Assembly: GCF_009709575.1 (NCBI RefSeq)
Contig: NZ_WIXO01000001.1
Coordinates: 3,102,001-3,166,000 of the forward strand
From: Streptomyces taklimakanensis
GTDB taxonomy: Bacteria; Actinomycetota; Actinomycetes; Streptomycetales; Streptomycetaceae
Direction of reading: 5' to 3'
Length of the DNA stretch: 64,000 nt
The notes beneath the pieces were generated by a model. That model searched no databases and was not told the DNA's origin. It saw nothing but the letters and a program-made list of their open reading frames with translations. Position numbers and translations under genes: made by a program. The stretch's first letter is position 1, and every line of letters starts with the position of its first letter. Positions 35,449-44,874 of this stretch are shown here, in pieces.

Positions 35449-35784
35449 GTGATTCCCGGTGGTGGCCAGCCCAACATGCAGCAGTTGCTTCAGCAGGCCC
35501 AGAAGATGCAGCAGGACCTCGCCGCGGCCCAGCAGGAGCTGGCCGACTCGGAGGTCGAGGGTTCCGCGGGCGGCGGCCTGGTGAAGGCGACGGTGAACGG
35601 GGCCGGTGAGCTCAGGGGCCTCGTCATCGACCCCAAGGCGGTGGACCCGGAGGACACCGAGACCCTCGCCGACCTGGTCCTGGCGGCGGTCCGCGACGCG
35701 AACGCCGCCGCACAGCAGCTCCAGCAGCAGAAGCTCGGCCCCCTCGCCCAGGGGCTGGGCGGCATGCCGGGCCTGCCGTTCTGA
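35449..35784 (+). CDS. YbaB/EbfC nucleoid-associated protein
   Basis: The protein has 111 residues. '[82 protein letters not shown]' is a full YbaB domain, a DNA-binding dimer of tweezer shape. GTG 35449 has GGAGCG upstream. It lies between dnaX and recR, the conserved bacterial order; the three may be co-transcribed. Confidence 0.93.
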   Translation: MIPGGGQPNMQQLLQQAQKMQQDLAAAQQELADSEVEGSAGGGLVKATVNGAGELRGLVIDPKAVDPEDTETLADLVLAAVRDANAAAQQLQQQKLGPLAQGLGGMPGLPF

Positions 35785-35963
35785 GACGACAGGGGGTTTC
35801 GGACGGGGGCCTTCGGACGGGGGTCCCCGGGAGATCTCCGAGGGTTCGCGGGAGGCCCGTGGACCGGAGCATGTCGAGCGGAAAACCGGATACGAGCGTA
35901 CGGTCAGGGCGGGGACCGCACGAGCCACAAGGGCGAACAGCGGGAAGAGTGGAGTAGACGGCC

Positions 35964-36563
35964 GTGTACGAAGGCGTTGTTCAGGACCTCATCGACGAGT
36001 TGGGCAGGCTGCCCGGCGTCGGTCCGAAGAGCGCGCAGCGGATCGCCTTCCACATCCTCCAGGCCGAGCCGACGGACGTGCGTCGGCTCGCCCACGCGCT
36101 GACCGAGGTGAAGGAGAAAGTCCGGTTCTGTGAGGTCTGCGGCAACGTCGCGGAGGCCGAGCGCTGCCGGGTCTGCCAGGACCCGCGCCGCGACCCGTCG
36201 GTCATCTGCGTCGTGGAGGAGCCGAAGGACGTCGTCGCGATCGAGCGGACGCGTGAGTTCCGGGGGCGCTACCACGTGCTCGGCGGCGCGATCAGCCCGA
36301 TCGAGGGAGTCGGACCGGACGATCTGCGGATACGGGAACTACTGGCCAGGCTCGCCGACGGCACCGTGACCGAGCTGATCCTGGCCACGGATCCCAACCT
36401 CGAAGGGGAGGCGACGGCCACCTACCTCGCGCGCATGGTGTCCTCCATGGGCCTGCGCGTGACGCGGCTGGCGAGCGGCCTTCCCGTCGGAGGAGATCTG
36501 GAGTACGCCGACGAGGTCACGCTGGGACGTGCCTTCGAGGGGAGAAGACTGCTCGATGTCTGA
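35964..36563 (+). CDS. recR: Recombination mediator RecR
   Basis: The protein has 199 residues, full length. Helix-hairpin-helix '[24 protein letters not shown]', the four-Cys zinc finger '[22 protein letters not shown]' (about 57-80), and the Toprim domain '[43 protein letters not shown]' with '[17 protein letters not shown]'. It acts with RecF/RecO in loading RecA at gaps. GTG 35964 has GGAG. Its stop overlaps the start of the next gene by eight bases. Confidence 0.97.
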   Translation: MYEGVVQDLIDELGRLPGVGPKSAQRIAFHILQAEPTDVRRLAHALTEVKEKVRFCEVCGNVAEAERCRVCQDPRRDPSVICVVEEPKDVVAIERTREFRGRYHVLGGAISPIEGVGPDDLRIRELLARLADGTVTELILATDPNLEGEATATYLARMVSSMGLRVTRLASGLPVGGDLEYADEVTLGRAFEGRRLLDV

Positions 36564-37221
36564 ATCCATGCCGGAGAACAGGAACCCGAACCAGAGCCCG
36601 GACGACTTCGCGGTGCAGATCGCGGACCAGATCGAGAGCTTCATCGTGGCGGTCACCGAGGTGGCCAAGGGCGACGAGCCGGACAGTGCCGTCCCGTACC
36701 TGCTGCTGGAGGTCTCCCAGCTGATCCTGGCGGGCGGCCGGCTGGGCGCGCACGAGGACATCGTCCCGGACGAACGGTACGAACCCGACACCGGGCCGGA
36801 GCCCGACGTCGACGAGCTGCGCATGCGGCTGGCCCGGCTGCTGGATCCGGTGGACGTCTACTCGGAGGTCTTCGACCCGTACGCGCGCAGCGCCCCGGTC
36901 GCCTGCCGCATCTCCGACGACCTCGCCGACGTGATCACGGACCTGCGCCACGGCATGGCCCACTACCGCGCCGGGCGGGTCAGCGAGGCGCTGTGGTGGT
37001 GGCAGTTCTCCTACCTGTCCAACTGGGGCCCCACCGCCTCGGCCGCCCTGCGCGCCCTCCAGTCGCTGGTGGCCCACGTGCGTCTCGACACCCCGCTCGA
37101 CGAGCTGGACGGCCTGGACACGGACACCGACGCCGAGGACCTCCGGCTGGAGGAGGAGGCCGGCGCGGTGATGGCGGCGGAGATCGCCGCACCGTTGGGC
37201 ATCAAGCCCGCCCGCGACTGA
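36556..37221 (+). CDS. DUF5063 domain-containing protein
   Basis: The protein has 221 residues and starts at ATG 36556 inside the end of recR (GGGGAGAAG upstream), so it is translationally coupled. It is acidic and all-helical looking: '[50 protein letters not shown]', '[51 protein letters not shown]'. These are hallmarks of DUF5063, a conserved actinobacterial family next to recR. Function unknown. Confidence 0.85.
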   Translation: MSESMPENRNPNQSPDDFAVQIADQIESFIVAVTEVAKGDEPDSAVPYLLLEVSQLILAGGRLGAHEDIVPDERYEPDTGPEPDVDELRMRLARLLDPVDVYSEVFDPYARSAPVACRISDDLADVITDLRHGMAHYRAGRVSEALWWWQFSYLSNWGPTASAALRALQSLVAHVRLDTPLDELDGLDTDTDAEDLRLEEEAGAVMAAEIAAPLGIKPARD

Positions 37222-37241
37222 CGGCGCACCGCTCCTTCGAC

Positions 37242-37292
37242 CGCGCCGGCTCCGCCCCCCGAGCACCGCTTGCCGGGGGCGGAGCCGGCGCG
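37242..37292 (+). terminator. 18-bp hairpin terminator of the recR operon
   Basis: CGCGCCGGCTCCGCCCCC (37242-37259) is exactly complementary to 37275-37292; the loop is 15 bases. It begins 21 bases after the DUF5063 stop. The rest of the 358-base gap up to 37580 holds an unusually A-rich patch (37461-37480) and the ECF42-type promoter listed next. Confidence 0.75.
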
Positions 37293-37490
37293 TTTCCCGG
37301 TCGGCGTCACCGCGGCCACGCGCGCCCGGACGCCACCGCGGGGCGGCGGTCCGCTCCCCGACCGGATCGGGGGGGGGCCGGGCGCTCCGCCCGGCCTCGT
37401 GCATCGGGCGGTCCGGGGCGGCCGTCCGGGGCGGTCGGCTCCGGGCCACGACCGGGTCGGAAAAAATTCCCGAGAAAAAATCCGGCGAGC

Positions 37491-37517
37491 TGTCGATCCG
37501 GCCGTCTCCCGTTCGAC
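37491..37517 (+). promoter_or_regulatory. ECF42-type promoter
   Basis: TGTCGA (37491-37496) and CGAC (37514-37517) are separated by 17 bases, matching the promoter pattern known for ECF42 sigma factors (TGTCGA in -35, CGA/TC in -10). It lies 63 bases before the DGPF/YciI gene, whose downstream neighbour encodes an ECF42 sigma, so autoregulation is likely. Confidence 0.65.
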
Positions 37518-37579
37518 GCATGGGTGAGAGGCGGGAAGAGAGCCCGCCCCCACGATCGAAACCGAACCGAGGAGCCACC

Positions 37580-37951
37580 ATGCCCCGCTTCATGTCGCTG
37601 ATCCGCATCGACGAGCAGAACATCTCCTCCCAGGCCCCCGACCCCGACTTCGAGAAGCGCATGGGCGCGCTGTTCGAGGAGATCACCAAGGCCGGGGTCA
37701 TGCTGGACACGGCCGGACTCACCCCGACCTCCCAGGGCACCAGGCTCACCTGGTCGGGCGGGAAGATCAGCCACACCGACGGCCCCTTCACCGAGACCAA
37801 GGAGGTCGTCGGCGGCTACGCGCTCCTCCAGGTCAAGGACAAGGCCGAGGCCCTGGAGTGGACCAGGCGGTTCCTGGAGGCCCACCCGGAGCACTGGGAC
37901 GTCACCGCCGAGGTCCGCCAGGTCGAGGGGGGCCCGTCCGACCCGTCCTGA
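37580..37951 (+). CDS. YciI-like DGPF-motif protein
   Basis: The protein has 123 residues. 'MPRFMSLIRIDEQN', 'GLTPTSQGTRLTWSGGKISHTDGPFTETKEVVGGYALLQVKDKAEALEWTRRFLEAHP' is the YCII/DGPF fold (dimeric alpha-beta barrel); the DGPF motif is at about residues 72-75. ATG 37580 has GAGGAG. DGPF proteins are the standing partners of ECF42 sigma factors; the gene for one starts 37 bases downstream. Its biochemical function is unsettled. Confidence 0.9.
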   Translation: MPRFMSLIRIDEQNISSQAPDPDFEKRMGALFEEITKAGVMLDTAGLTPTSQGTRLTWSGGKISHTDGPFTETKEVVGGYALLQVKDKAEALEWTRRFLEAHPEHWDVTAEVRQVEGGPSDPS

Positions 37952-37988
37952 CTTCCTTGCCCCCGACGCGGCGCGGCTGCTCTGATGG

Positions 37989-39254
37989 GTGGCCGTGACG
38001 GAAACGGACGCGGTCGATACGACCGGTACGACGGCCGAGACGGTCGAGACGGTGTTCAGGATCGAGTCCGCGCGGATCATCGCCGCCGTGGCCCGCGTCG
38101 TGCGGGACGTCGGGCTGGCCGAGGAGATCGCGCAGGACGCCCTGGTGGCGGCGTTGGAGCAGTGGCCGAAGTCAGGCGTGCCGGAGCGGCCGGGCGCCTG
38201 GCTCACGGCCATCGCCAAGCGCCGTGCGATCGATCTGGTGCGCCGCAGGGAGACGTACGCGCGCAGGCTGGCCGAGGTCGGGCGGGCGCTGGAGGACACC
38301 CCGCCTCCGCCCGAGCCCGCCGACCCGGACGACATCGACGACGACCTGCTGCGGCTGGTCTTCACCGCCTGCCACCCCGTCCTCTCCGCCGAGGCCCGGA
38401 CCGCCCTCACGCTGCGCTTGCTGGGCGGGTTGACGACGCAGGAGATCGCCCGCGCGTTCCTGACCTCCGAGGCGACCGTCGCCCAGCGGATCGTCCGCGC
38501 CAAGCGGAAGCTGGCGGCGGCCGGAGTGCCCTTCGAGGCGCCGTACGGCGAAGAGCGGGCCGGCCGGCTGCCGTCCGTGCTGGAGGTCGTCTACCTGATC
38601 TTCAACGAGGGCTACTCGGCGACGGCCGGCGACGACCTGTGCCGCCCGGCGCTGTGTGAGGACGCGCTGCGCCTGGCCCGCGTGCTGGAGGGACTGCTGC
38701 CGGACGAGCCCGAGGTGCACGGGCTGGCGGCGCTGCTGGAGCTCCAGGCGTCCCGCATCCCGGCGCGCACGGGCCCCGGTGGCGAGCCGGTGCTGCTCGC
38801 CGACCAGAACCGTGCCAAGTGGAACCGCATGCTGATCCTGCGGGGCCTGGAGGCCCTGCGGCGCGCGGGGTCCGGCCCGTACGGCCCGTACTGCCTCCAG
38901 GCCGCGATCGCCGCCTGCCACGCGCGGGCGGTCCGGTACGAGGAGACGGACTGGGCGACGATCGCCGCGCTGTACGGGCGGCTGGCGGCGCTGACGCCTT
39001 CGCCGGTGGTGGAGCTGAACCGGGCGGTGGCCGTCTCGATGGCGAAGGGGCCCGAGGCCGGTCTGAGGCTGGTGGACGCCCTCACCGGCGAACCCGCCCT
39101 GCGCGACTACCACCTGCTGCCGAGCGTCCGCGGCGACCTGTTGGAACGTCTGGGGCGGCAGGAGGAGGCGCGCGCGGAGTTCGAACGCGCCGTGTCCCTG
39201 GCCCGCAACGAACGCGAGCGGGACCTGCTGCTGGGACGCGCCCGGCGCTTGTGA
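37989..39254 (+). CDS. ECF42-group sigma factor with C-terminal TPR-like extension
   Basis: The protein has 421 residues. Sigma region 2 (about 20-85: VFRIESARIIAAVARVVRDVGLAEEIAQDALVAALEQWP...RPGAWLTAIAKRRAIDLVRR) and region 4 (about 115-185: LTLRLLGGLTTQEIARAFLTSEATVAQRIVRAKRKL) are followed by a 230-residue C-terminal extension with the conserved 'YLIFNEGYSATAGDDL' and helical TPR-like repeats to 'GRQEEARAEFERAVSLA'. This extension defines ECF42 and is needed for activity in studied members. Start GTG 37989 or 37995. There is no anti-sigma gene; the DGPF protein precedes it. Confidence 0.93.
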   Translation: MAVTETDAVDTTGTTAETVETVFRIESARIIAAVARVVRDVGLAEEIAQDALVAALEQWPKSGVPERPGAWLTAIAKRRAIDLVRRRETYARRLAEVGRALEDTPPPPEPADPDDIDDDLLRLVFTACHPVLSAEARTALTLRLLGGLTTQEIARAFLTSEATVAQRIVRAKRKLAAAGVPFEAPYGEERAGRLPSVLEVVYLIFNEGYSATAGDDLCRPALCEDALRLARVLEGLLPDEPEVHGLAALLELQASRIPARTGPGGEPVLLADQNRAKWNRMLILRGLEALRRAGSGPYGPYCLQAAIAACHARAVRYEETDWATIAALYGRLAALTPSPVVELNRAVAVSMAKGPEAGLRLVDALTGEPALRDYHLLPSVRGDLLERLGRQEEARAEFERAVSLARNERERDLLLGRARRL

Positions 39255-39313
39255 ACCGGGTTCCGGGTCCCGCGGGACGCCCGGCGGGCCACGGGCGTCC
39301 CACGGGCCCCGGG

Positions 39314-40483
39314 TCACGGGTGGAAGACCGCCCGTACGCAGCCGTCCTTCTTGTGCTTGAACATGTCGTAGCCCTTGGGCGCCCGGTCCAGGGACATGGT
39401 GTGCGTGGCCAGGTGGGCGGTGCCGATCTCGCCCGCCGCGATCCGCTCCAGCAGCATCGGGATGTACCGCTGGCCGTGCATCTGCGCGCCGCGCAGCGTC
39501 AGCCCCTTGTTGACGACCATGCCCAGCGGGAACTTGTCCACCATCCCGGCGAAGACGCCCAGCACGAAGACCGTGCCGCCCTTGCGGCAGGCGTGGATCG
39601 CCTGCCGCACGGCGGTGGGGCGGTCCGTCTGGAGCCGGAGCTGGTGCTTGACCTGGTCGTACAGGTGGGCCGGACCGGCGCTGTGCGCCTCCATCCCCAC
39701 GGCCTCGATGCACACGTCCGGTCCCCGGCCGCCGGTGCGCTCGCGCAGTTCGGCGGCGACGTCGGTGGCGGTGTAGTCGAGGGTCTCGGCGCCGATGTGC
39801 TCCTCGGTCATCGCCAGCCGCTCGGGGAACCGGTCGATGGCGATGACCCGCTCGGCCCCCTTGAGGATCGCCGCCCGCGCAGCCATCTGCCCGACCGCGC
39901 CGCAGCCCCACACCGCGACCACGTCGCCGGGCTTCACCCCGCCCAGGTCGGCGCCCATCCACCCGGTGGGGACGGAGTCGGACGCGAACAGCGCGCTGAC
40001 GTCGTCCACGCCCTCGGGGACGGTGAAGGCGCCGTAGTCGGCGAAGGGCACGCGCACGTACTCGGCGTGGCTGCCGCGGATGCCGCCCATGGCGTGCGAG
40101 TAGCCGAAGATCCCGGCGGTGTCGTAACCGAACAGGGCCTGGCCGATCCCGGGGTTGGTGTTGGTGTTGTCGCACAGCGACCACAGGTCGTTGCGGCAGT
40201 ACCAGCAGCGGCCGCAGCCGATGAAGGAGCACACCACCACCCGGTCCCCGACCTTGTGGCGACGCACCGCGGAGCCGACCTCGACGACCTCGCCCACGAA
40301 CTCGTGCCCGATCACGTCACCGGCCTTCATGGCGGGGATGTAGCCGCCGATCAGATGCAGGTCGGAGCCGCAGGTGGTGCTCAGCAGCAGCCGTACGATC
40401 ACATCCTGGTCGTTGCGGATCTCCGGATCGGGGACCTGCTCGACCGTGAGCTTGTTGACGCCTTCCCAGCACAGTGCCCTCAC
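39314..40483 (-). CDS. Zinc-dependent alcohol dehydrogenase, FDH-like
   Basis: The protein has 389 residues. 'STTCGSDLHLIGGYIPAMKAGDVIGHEFVGEV' (catalytic zinc Cys, His-Glu), structural zinc cluster 'CSFIGCGRCWYCRNDLWSLC', Rossmann 'VVAVWGCGAVGQMAARAAILKGAERVIAIDRFPERL'. It is a member of the MDR group sometimes called FDH-like or threonine-dehydrogenase-like. GTG 40483 overlaps the stop of the upstream gene by four bases (GTGA), with GGGAGG upstream. It is a different subgroup from the enzyme at 15.3-16.5 kb. Substrate unknown. Confidence 0.88.
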   Translation of the reverse strand: MRALCWEGVNKLTVEQVPDPEIRNDQDVIVRLLLSTTCGSDLHLIGGYIPAMKAGDVIGHEFVGEVVEVGSAVRRHKVGDRVVVCSFIGCGRCWYCRNDLWSLCDNTNTNPGIGQALFGYDTAGIFGYSHAMGGIRGSHAEYVRVPFADYGAFTVPEGVDDVSALFASDSVPTGWMGADLGGVKPGDVVAVWGCGAVGQMAARAAILKGAERVIAIDRFPERLAMTEEHIGAETLDYTATDVAAELRERTGGRGPDVCIEAVGMEAHSAGPAHLYDQVKHQLRLQTDRPTAVRQAIHACRKGGTVFVLGVFAGMVDKFPLGMVVNKGLTLRGAQMHGQRYIPMLLERIAAGEIGTAHLATHTMSLDRAPKGYDMFKHKKDGCVRAVFHP

Positions 40484-40950
40484 AGCACTCCCTCCCCACC
40501 GGCACGGCGCGTCGCCAGCCCGACGACCTTGCCGCCCACCCCGTCCTCGCGCGCGGTCGGCGGGGCGTCGGGCAGCATCACCTCGCCCGCCTCCAACAGG
40601 GACTTCGCCTCCCGCAGCGCCCGGCGCACCTCCTGGCGCGGATCGCGGCCGGCGAGCCGGGACGGCAGCGAGGAGGAGCCGGACGCCCGGTCGCGCAGGC
40701 GCGCCGCCAACTCGGTGCCGCGGTCGCCGGGGGCGGGCCGCACGGTGACCTCCAAGTCGTCCCCGAAGTCGTCCAACGGCTCCGGCGGCCTGCCGTCGGC
40801 CAGTACGTCGGTCGGCGCGCGGTCGATGGTCACCACCAGCCAGCGGTCGTCGCGCCGCGTGTCCTTCCGCGCGGACGCGACCTTGTGCAGAACCGCCGCG
40901 CCCGCCCCGGCGCCCGCCAGGACCAGCGCCGTACGCGCCAGGTGTTTCAT
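40480..40950 (-). CDS. Membrane-anchored hypothetical protein coupled to the alcohol dehydrogenase
   Basis: The protein has 156 residues. 'MKHLARTALVLAGAGAGAAVLHKVASA' is a short membrane anchor; then a small domain with 'RWLVVTIDRAPTDVLADGRPPEPLDDFGDDLEVTVRPAPGDRGTELAARLRD', which resembles the SRPBCC-type proteins found beside such dehydrogenases but is too short for a full one, and a C-terminal helix 'QEVRRALREAKSLLEAGEVM'. ATG 40950 has GGGAGG. The stop overlaps the next start, so the two are one operon. Confidence 0.75.
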   Translation of the reverse strand: MKHLARTALVLAGAGAGAAVLHKVASARKDTRRDDRWLVVTIDRAPTDVLADGRPPEPLDDFGDDLEVTVRPAPGDRGTELAARLRDRASGSSSLPSRLAGRDPRQEVRRALREAKSLLEAGEVMLPDAPPTAREDGVGGKVVGLATRRAGGEGVL

Positions 40951-41422
40951 GGCTTTCCGCCTCCCGTGCCTCGTGTGCCGTGTGCCGTGTGCCGTGCGAC
41001 GGGCCGCGCGTGGACCGCCGGGCCGTTCGGGGTACCCCGGTCGGGGAGTGCCATGCGGGGCACGCGCGGCAGCGGGGACATCGGGAACGGGCTCGTTCGC
41101 ACGCTCCGGAGGCCGGTGACGGGGAAGCCCCCGGACGGGCCGTGACCTCGGCGCAGGCCGGCGCAGGCCGGCGACGCGCCGGCCTGCGCCGGCGGTGGGA
41201 ACGGACGCGAGCGGCCGGTGCCGGCCGTCGTCCGCGAGGTGGGCCCCCGGGCTCCGGCCCGGAACGTGTGGGCGATCGCGTCGACCACCCGCCGGGGGCC
41301 TCCCACCGGCCGCCTCGTCTCGGCGTCCGGTCCGGGAGTGACGGTTCGATCCGCGCCCACTGCGCGTCACTCGACCGCACACCCGGACCAGCGACCGACT
41401 GATCCAAACGAAACCGCCTGGG
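40951..41422. other. Intergenic region with a 17-bp hairpin
   Basis: 472 bases without a gene I can support. It contains a perfect hairpin, GCCGGCGCAGGCCGGCG (41157-41173) with its complement at 41177-41193 around a 3-base loop; the left arm region repeats GGCGCAGGCC in tandem. It may terminate the small gene to its right (-). Short CCGTGTGCCGTGTGCCGTGTGC-like triplication lies at about 40970-41000. Confidence 0.4.
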
Positions 41423-41686
41423 TCACATGCCGGTGTTCCGTGTCCGGTGGTCGGGATTGTCCTTCTTCTTCCGAGGGATGAGGCCGAGGAGACCGAGGAG
41501 GCCCAACAGGCCCCATAGGCCGGCGTCGCCGCCGCCCTCGTCTTCCTCTCCGTTCTGTGCCAGAGTCACCGAGGCAACCGGCACGGGGCCATTCGCCGAC
41601 TCGGCGGGTGATTGGGCGACCGCCGACGAGGCGGGGCCCAGAGCCAGGACGAGAGCGGCCGTCACCGCTGCACCGATCTTGCGCAT
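41423..41686 (-). CDS. WGxxGxxG-type small secreted protein
   Basis: The protein has 87 residues. Signal peptide 'MRKIGAAVTAALVLALGPASSAVAQ' (about 1-25), a short acidic Gly-rich spacer 'GEEDEGGGDAG', then 'LWGLLGLLGLLGLIPRKKKDN', i.e. W-G-x-x-G-x-x-G followed by a basic stop, as in WGxxGxxG-family C-terminal anchors. ATG 41686 has AGGGA. Function unknown; probably membrane- or envelope-associated. Confidence 0.75.
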   Translation of the reverse strand: MRKIGAAVTAALVLALGPASSAVAQSPAESANGPVPVASVTLAQNGEEDEGGGDAGLWGLLGLLGLLGLIPRKKKDNPDHRTRNTGM

Positions 41687-42154
41687 AAGTTGTCCCTGTG
41701 CCTTTCTGTGGATTTCGGTGAACGGCGGTCGGGGTTTCCGAGGCCGTGCAACGGCCCGTACTCCGACTCCGTCGACACCGGAGCGACTCTTGAACCTCTC
41801 TTCCAAGGAGGCGCGGGTTCGCGCGGACGTCCACCGGAGAGGGCGCGCATGCATCCGTTCGGGTGATGAAAGAAAGGGATATGGTCGAAAACGGGGGGTG
41901 GACGTCGACCGGCGACGGCCGCGGCCGACCGCACGCGGTGTGTGACCTGCGTAACGTTTCCGTGTGAAAGCGCGCCGAGCGGGCAGGGGTGCCCGCTGAG
42001 CCGGTGCGAAGGGGCGCCGCGCCGTGCTGCCGCGTGGGCGGGACATCTCACGATGTGGCGGAGGCGGGGCCGAGAACAAGGCCTGCTCGGTAAACTGAGC
42101 CGACCGTCGGGCTCCTGTACGGGGGCCCCGGAAGACAGATTACGAGGAGCGCAC

Positions 42155-43426
42155 GTGGGCCTTGTCGTGCAGAAGTACGGCGGCTCCTCCGTTGCCGATG
42201 CCGAGGGCATCAAGCGCGTCGCCAAGCGAGTCGTCGAAGCCAAGAAGAACGGCCACCAAGTGGTCGTCGTGGTGTCGGCGATGGGTGACACGACGGACGA
42301 GCTGATCGACCTCGCGGGAGAGGTGTCCCCGGTCACCTCGGGGCGCGAGTTCGACATGCTGCTGACCGCCGGGGAGCGGATCTCCATGGCGCTGCTGGCG
42401 ATGGCGATCAAATCCCTGGGACACGAGGCGCAGTCGTTCACCGGCAGCCAGGCCGGTGTCATCACCGACTCCGTCCACAACAAGGCCCGCATCATCGATG
42501 TCACGCCGGGCCGCATCCAGACCGCGCTGGACGAGGGCAACATCGCCATCGTCGCCGGTTTCCAGGGCGTCTCCCAGGACAAGAAGGACATCACCACCCT
42601 GGGGCGGGGTGGCTCGGACACCACCGCGGTGGCGCTGGCCGCCGCGCTGAACGCCGAGGTCTGCGAGATCTACACCGATGTCGACGGTGTGTTCACCGCC
42701 GACCCGCGGGTCGTGAAGAAGGCCCGCAAGATCGACTGGATCTCGTTCGAGGACATGCTGGAGCTGGCCAGCTCCGGCTCCAAGGTGCTGTTGCACCGCT
42801 GTGTCGAGTACGCCCGCCGTTACAACATTCCGATCCACGTCCGTTCGTCCTTCTCCGGACTGCGGGGCACATGGGTCAGCAACCAGCCGCAAGGGGACCA
42901 GCCGATGGAGCAGGCACTCATCTCCGGTGTCGCGCACGACACCTCCGAGGCGAAGATCACGGTCGTCGGAGTACCGGACAAGCCGGGTGAGGCCGCGAAG
43001 ATCTTCCGGGCCATCGCGGACACCGAGTTGAACATCGACATGGTGGTGCAGAACGTCTCCGCCGCGTCCACCGGCCTGACCGACATCTCCTTCACCCTCC
43101 CCAAGACCGACGGACGCAGGGCCATCGAGGCCCTGGAGAAGGCGAAGGCCGGCATCGGCTTCGACTCCCTGCGCTACGACGACCAGATCGCCAAGATCTC
43201 CCTGGTCGGCGCGGGCATGAAGACCAACCCGGGCGTCACCGCCACCTTCTTCGAGGCGCTGTCGGGCGCCGGCGTCAACATCGAGCTGATCTCCACCTCC
43301 GAGATCCGCATCTCGGTCGTGACGCGCAAGGACGACGTCAACGAGGCCGTCCGGGCCGTGCACACCGCCTTCGGCCTGGACAGCGAGAGCGACGAGGCCG
43401 TCGTCTACGGGGGCACCGGGCGATGA
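42155..43426 (+). CDS. ask: Aspartate kinase
   Basis: The protein has 423 residues. The kinase domain starts '[27 protein letters not shown]' and includes '[35 protein letters not shown]' and '[23 protein letters not shown]'. Two ACT domains follow (about 265-420; '[31 protein letters not shown]', '[40 protein letters not shown]') that sense lysine/threonine. First step of the aspartate-family amino acid and DAP pathway. GTG 42155 has GAGGAG. Actinobacterial ask often also makes a regulatory beta subunit from an internal start. It overlaps asd by four bases. Confidence 0.96.
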   Translation: MGLVVQKYGGSSVADAEGIKRVAKRVVEAKKNGHQVVVVVSAMGDTTDELIDLAGEVSPVTSGREFDMLLTAGERISMALLAMAIKSLGHEAQSFTGSQAGVITDSVHNKARIIDVTPGRIQTALDEGNIAIVAGFQGVSQDKKDITTLGRGGSDTTAVALAAALNAEVCEIYTDVDGVFTADPRVVKKARKIDWISFEDMLELASSGSKVLLHRCVEYARRYNIPIHVRSSFSGLRGTWVSNQPQGDQPMEQALISGVAHDTSEAKITVVGVPDKPGEAAKIFRAIADTELNIDMVVQNVSAASTGLTDISFTLPKTDGRRAIEALEKAKAGIGFDSLRYDDQIAKISLVGAGMKTNPGVTATFFEALSGAGVNIELISTSEIRISVVTRKDDVNEAVRAVHTAFGLDSESDEAVVYGGTGR

Positions 43427-44532
43427 ACCCCGCCGGGGGACTCCCCCGCGGCGGCACCGGTCGCGCCGGACGGCCCACCCTGGCCGTCGTCGGCGCGACC
43501 GGTGTCGTGGGCACCGTGCTGCTGGGCCTGCTGTCGGAGCGCGCGGACGTCTGGGGGGAGATCCGCCTGGTCGCCTCGGAGCGCTCGGCGGGCCGCAAGC
43601 TCACCGTGCGCGGTGAGCAGATCGAGGTCCTCGCTCTTTCGGAGGAGGTCTTCGACGGGGTCGACGTCGCGATGTTCGACGTGCCCGACGAGGTCGCCGC
43701 CCACTGGGTGCCCCTGGCGGTCTCCCGGGGCGCGGTGGTCGTGGACGGTTCCGCCGTGTTCCGCATGGCCCCGGACGTCCCTCTGGTGATTCCCGAGGTC
43801 AACGCCCACGCCGTCCGCGCCCGGCCGCGCGGCATCGTCGCCGGCCCCGGCTGCACCACCCTGTCGATGCTCGTCGCCCTGGGCGCCCTGCACGCCGAGT
43901 GGTGCCTGGACGAGCTGGTCGTCGCCTCCTACCAGGCCGTCTCCGGTTCCGGCAGGCGCGGCGTGGACACCCTGCGCGAACAGCTCACCGCCGTCGCCGG
44001 CACGGAGGTGGGCACCCAACCCGGCGACCTGCGCCGGACGGTCGGCGACACCGGCCCCTACCCGGCGCCGATCGCCCTCAACGTCGTCCCCCTGGCCGGA
44101 TCCCCCGCGGCGGACGGCTGGACCACCGAGGAACTGGAGATCCGGGGCGAGTCGCGGAAGGTCCTCGGGCTGCCGCGGCTGCGCGTCTCGGCCACCTGCG
44201 TCCACGTTCCCGTCGTCACCACCCACTCGCTGGCCGTCCACGCGCGCTTCGAGAACGAGGTGACGGTGGAGAAGGCGCACGAGATCCTGGCGGGCGCGCC
44301 GGGCGTGGTGGTGTGTGACGACCCGACGACCGGGGAGTTCCCCACCCCCGCCGACGCGGTGGGCACCGACCCGGCCTGGGTGGGGCGCGTCAGGCGCTCG
44401 CTGGACGACCCGCGGGGCCTGGAGTTCTTCGTGTGCGGAGACAACCTCCGCAAGGGCGCCGCCCTCAACACCGTGCAGGTCGGAGAGCTGATCGCGTCCG
44501 AACTGTCGGAGAACGCCTCCCGTCGACCGTAA
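43423..44532 (+). CDS. asd: Aspartate-semialdehyde dehydrogenase
   Basis: The protein has 369 residues. ATG 43423 overlaps the ask stop (ATGA), so translation is coupled. '[22 protein letters not shown]' binds NADP; '[32 protein letters not shown]', '[10 protein letters not shown]', the substrate loop '[18 protein letters not shown]', and '[19 protein letters not shown]' are all present. The nucleophile motif reads GPGCTT, where most family members have an Asn directly before the Cys. It makes aspartate semialdehyde for Lys/Thr/Met and DAP synthesis. Streptomyces carry two asd paralogues; this is the ask-linked one. Confidence 0.93.
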   Translation: MNPAGGLPRGGTGRAGRPTLAVVGATGVVGTVLLGLLSERADVWGEIRLVASERSAGRKLTVRGEQIEVLALSEEVFDGVDVAMFDVPDEVAAHWVPLAVSRGAVVVDGSAVFRMAPDVPLVIPEVNAHAVRARPRGIVAGPGCTTLSMLVALGALHAEWCLDELVVASYQAVSGSGRRGVDTLREQLTAVAGTEVGTQPGDLRRTVGDTGPYPAPIALNVVPLAGSPAADGWTTEELEIRGESRKVLGLPRLRVSATCVHVPVVTTHSLAVHARFENEVTVEKAHEILAGAPGVVVCDDPTTGEFPTPADAVGTDPAWVGRVRRSLDDPRGLEFFVCGDNLRKGAALNTVQVGELIASELSENASRRP

Positions 44533-44874
44533 CGGGCGGACCGGGGCGTCGGACGCCACTGGTCCACCATTGGTACGACCTGTGGTGATATCCGGTGGGG
44601 GCCTGAACGCGCCGGAAGCCGTTCGTGAAGAATTCGTGATGGGACCACGCCCGGTAACGGCTTGATCCGCGTCAACTTTCTACGTGAGGATTCTGGTTCC
44701 GCGTGCCCGGAACCACAGGCCGGGCGCAGGCGTCCCCTGTCCCACTGCCGGAGCTCGAGGACGCCGACACGGCGGCAGAGAGGAAGAGGTGGTGCGCATG
44801 TGGTCCTTCGGATCGTCCACGGAAACGTTGGCCCGCGCGTACAACCCTGACGGGGGGCAGCGTGTCCAACTTGC
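44533..44874. other. Intergenic region upstream of sigma factor
   Basis: About 340 bases with no supported gene. CGTCAACTTTCTACGTGAGGATTC-like DNA near 44670-44695 could hold the promoter of the downstream sigma gene. Nothing else is evident. Confidence 0.3.

Noticed and set aside
38172..41407. Long minus-strand frames crossing the ECF42 and alcohol dehydrogenase genes
   Set aside because: Only the parts from GTG 40483 and ATG 40950 carry recognisable protein sequence; the extensions are shadows.
41942..42154. N-terminal extension of aspartate kinase
   Set aside because: The kinase fold begins at GTG 42155, which has GAGGAG; the upstream frame has no conserved sequence.
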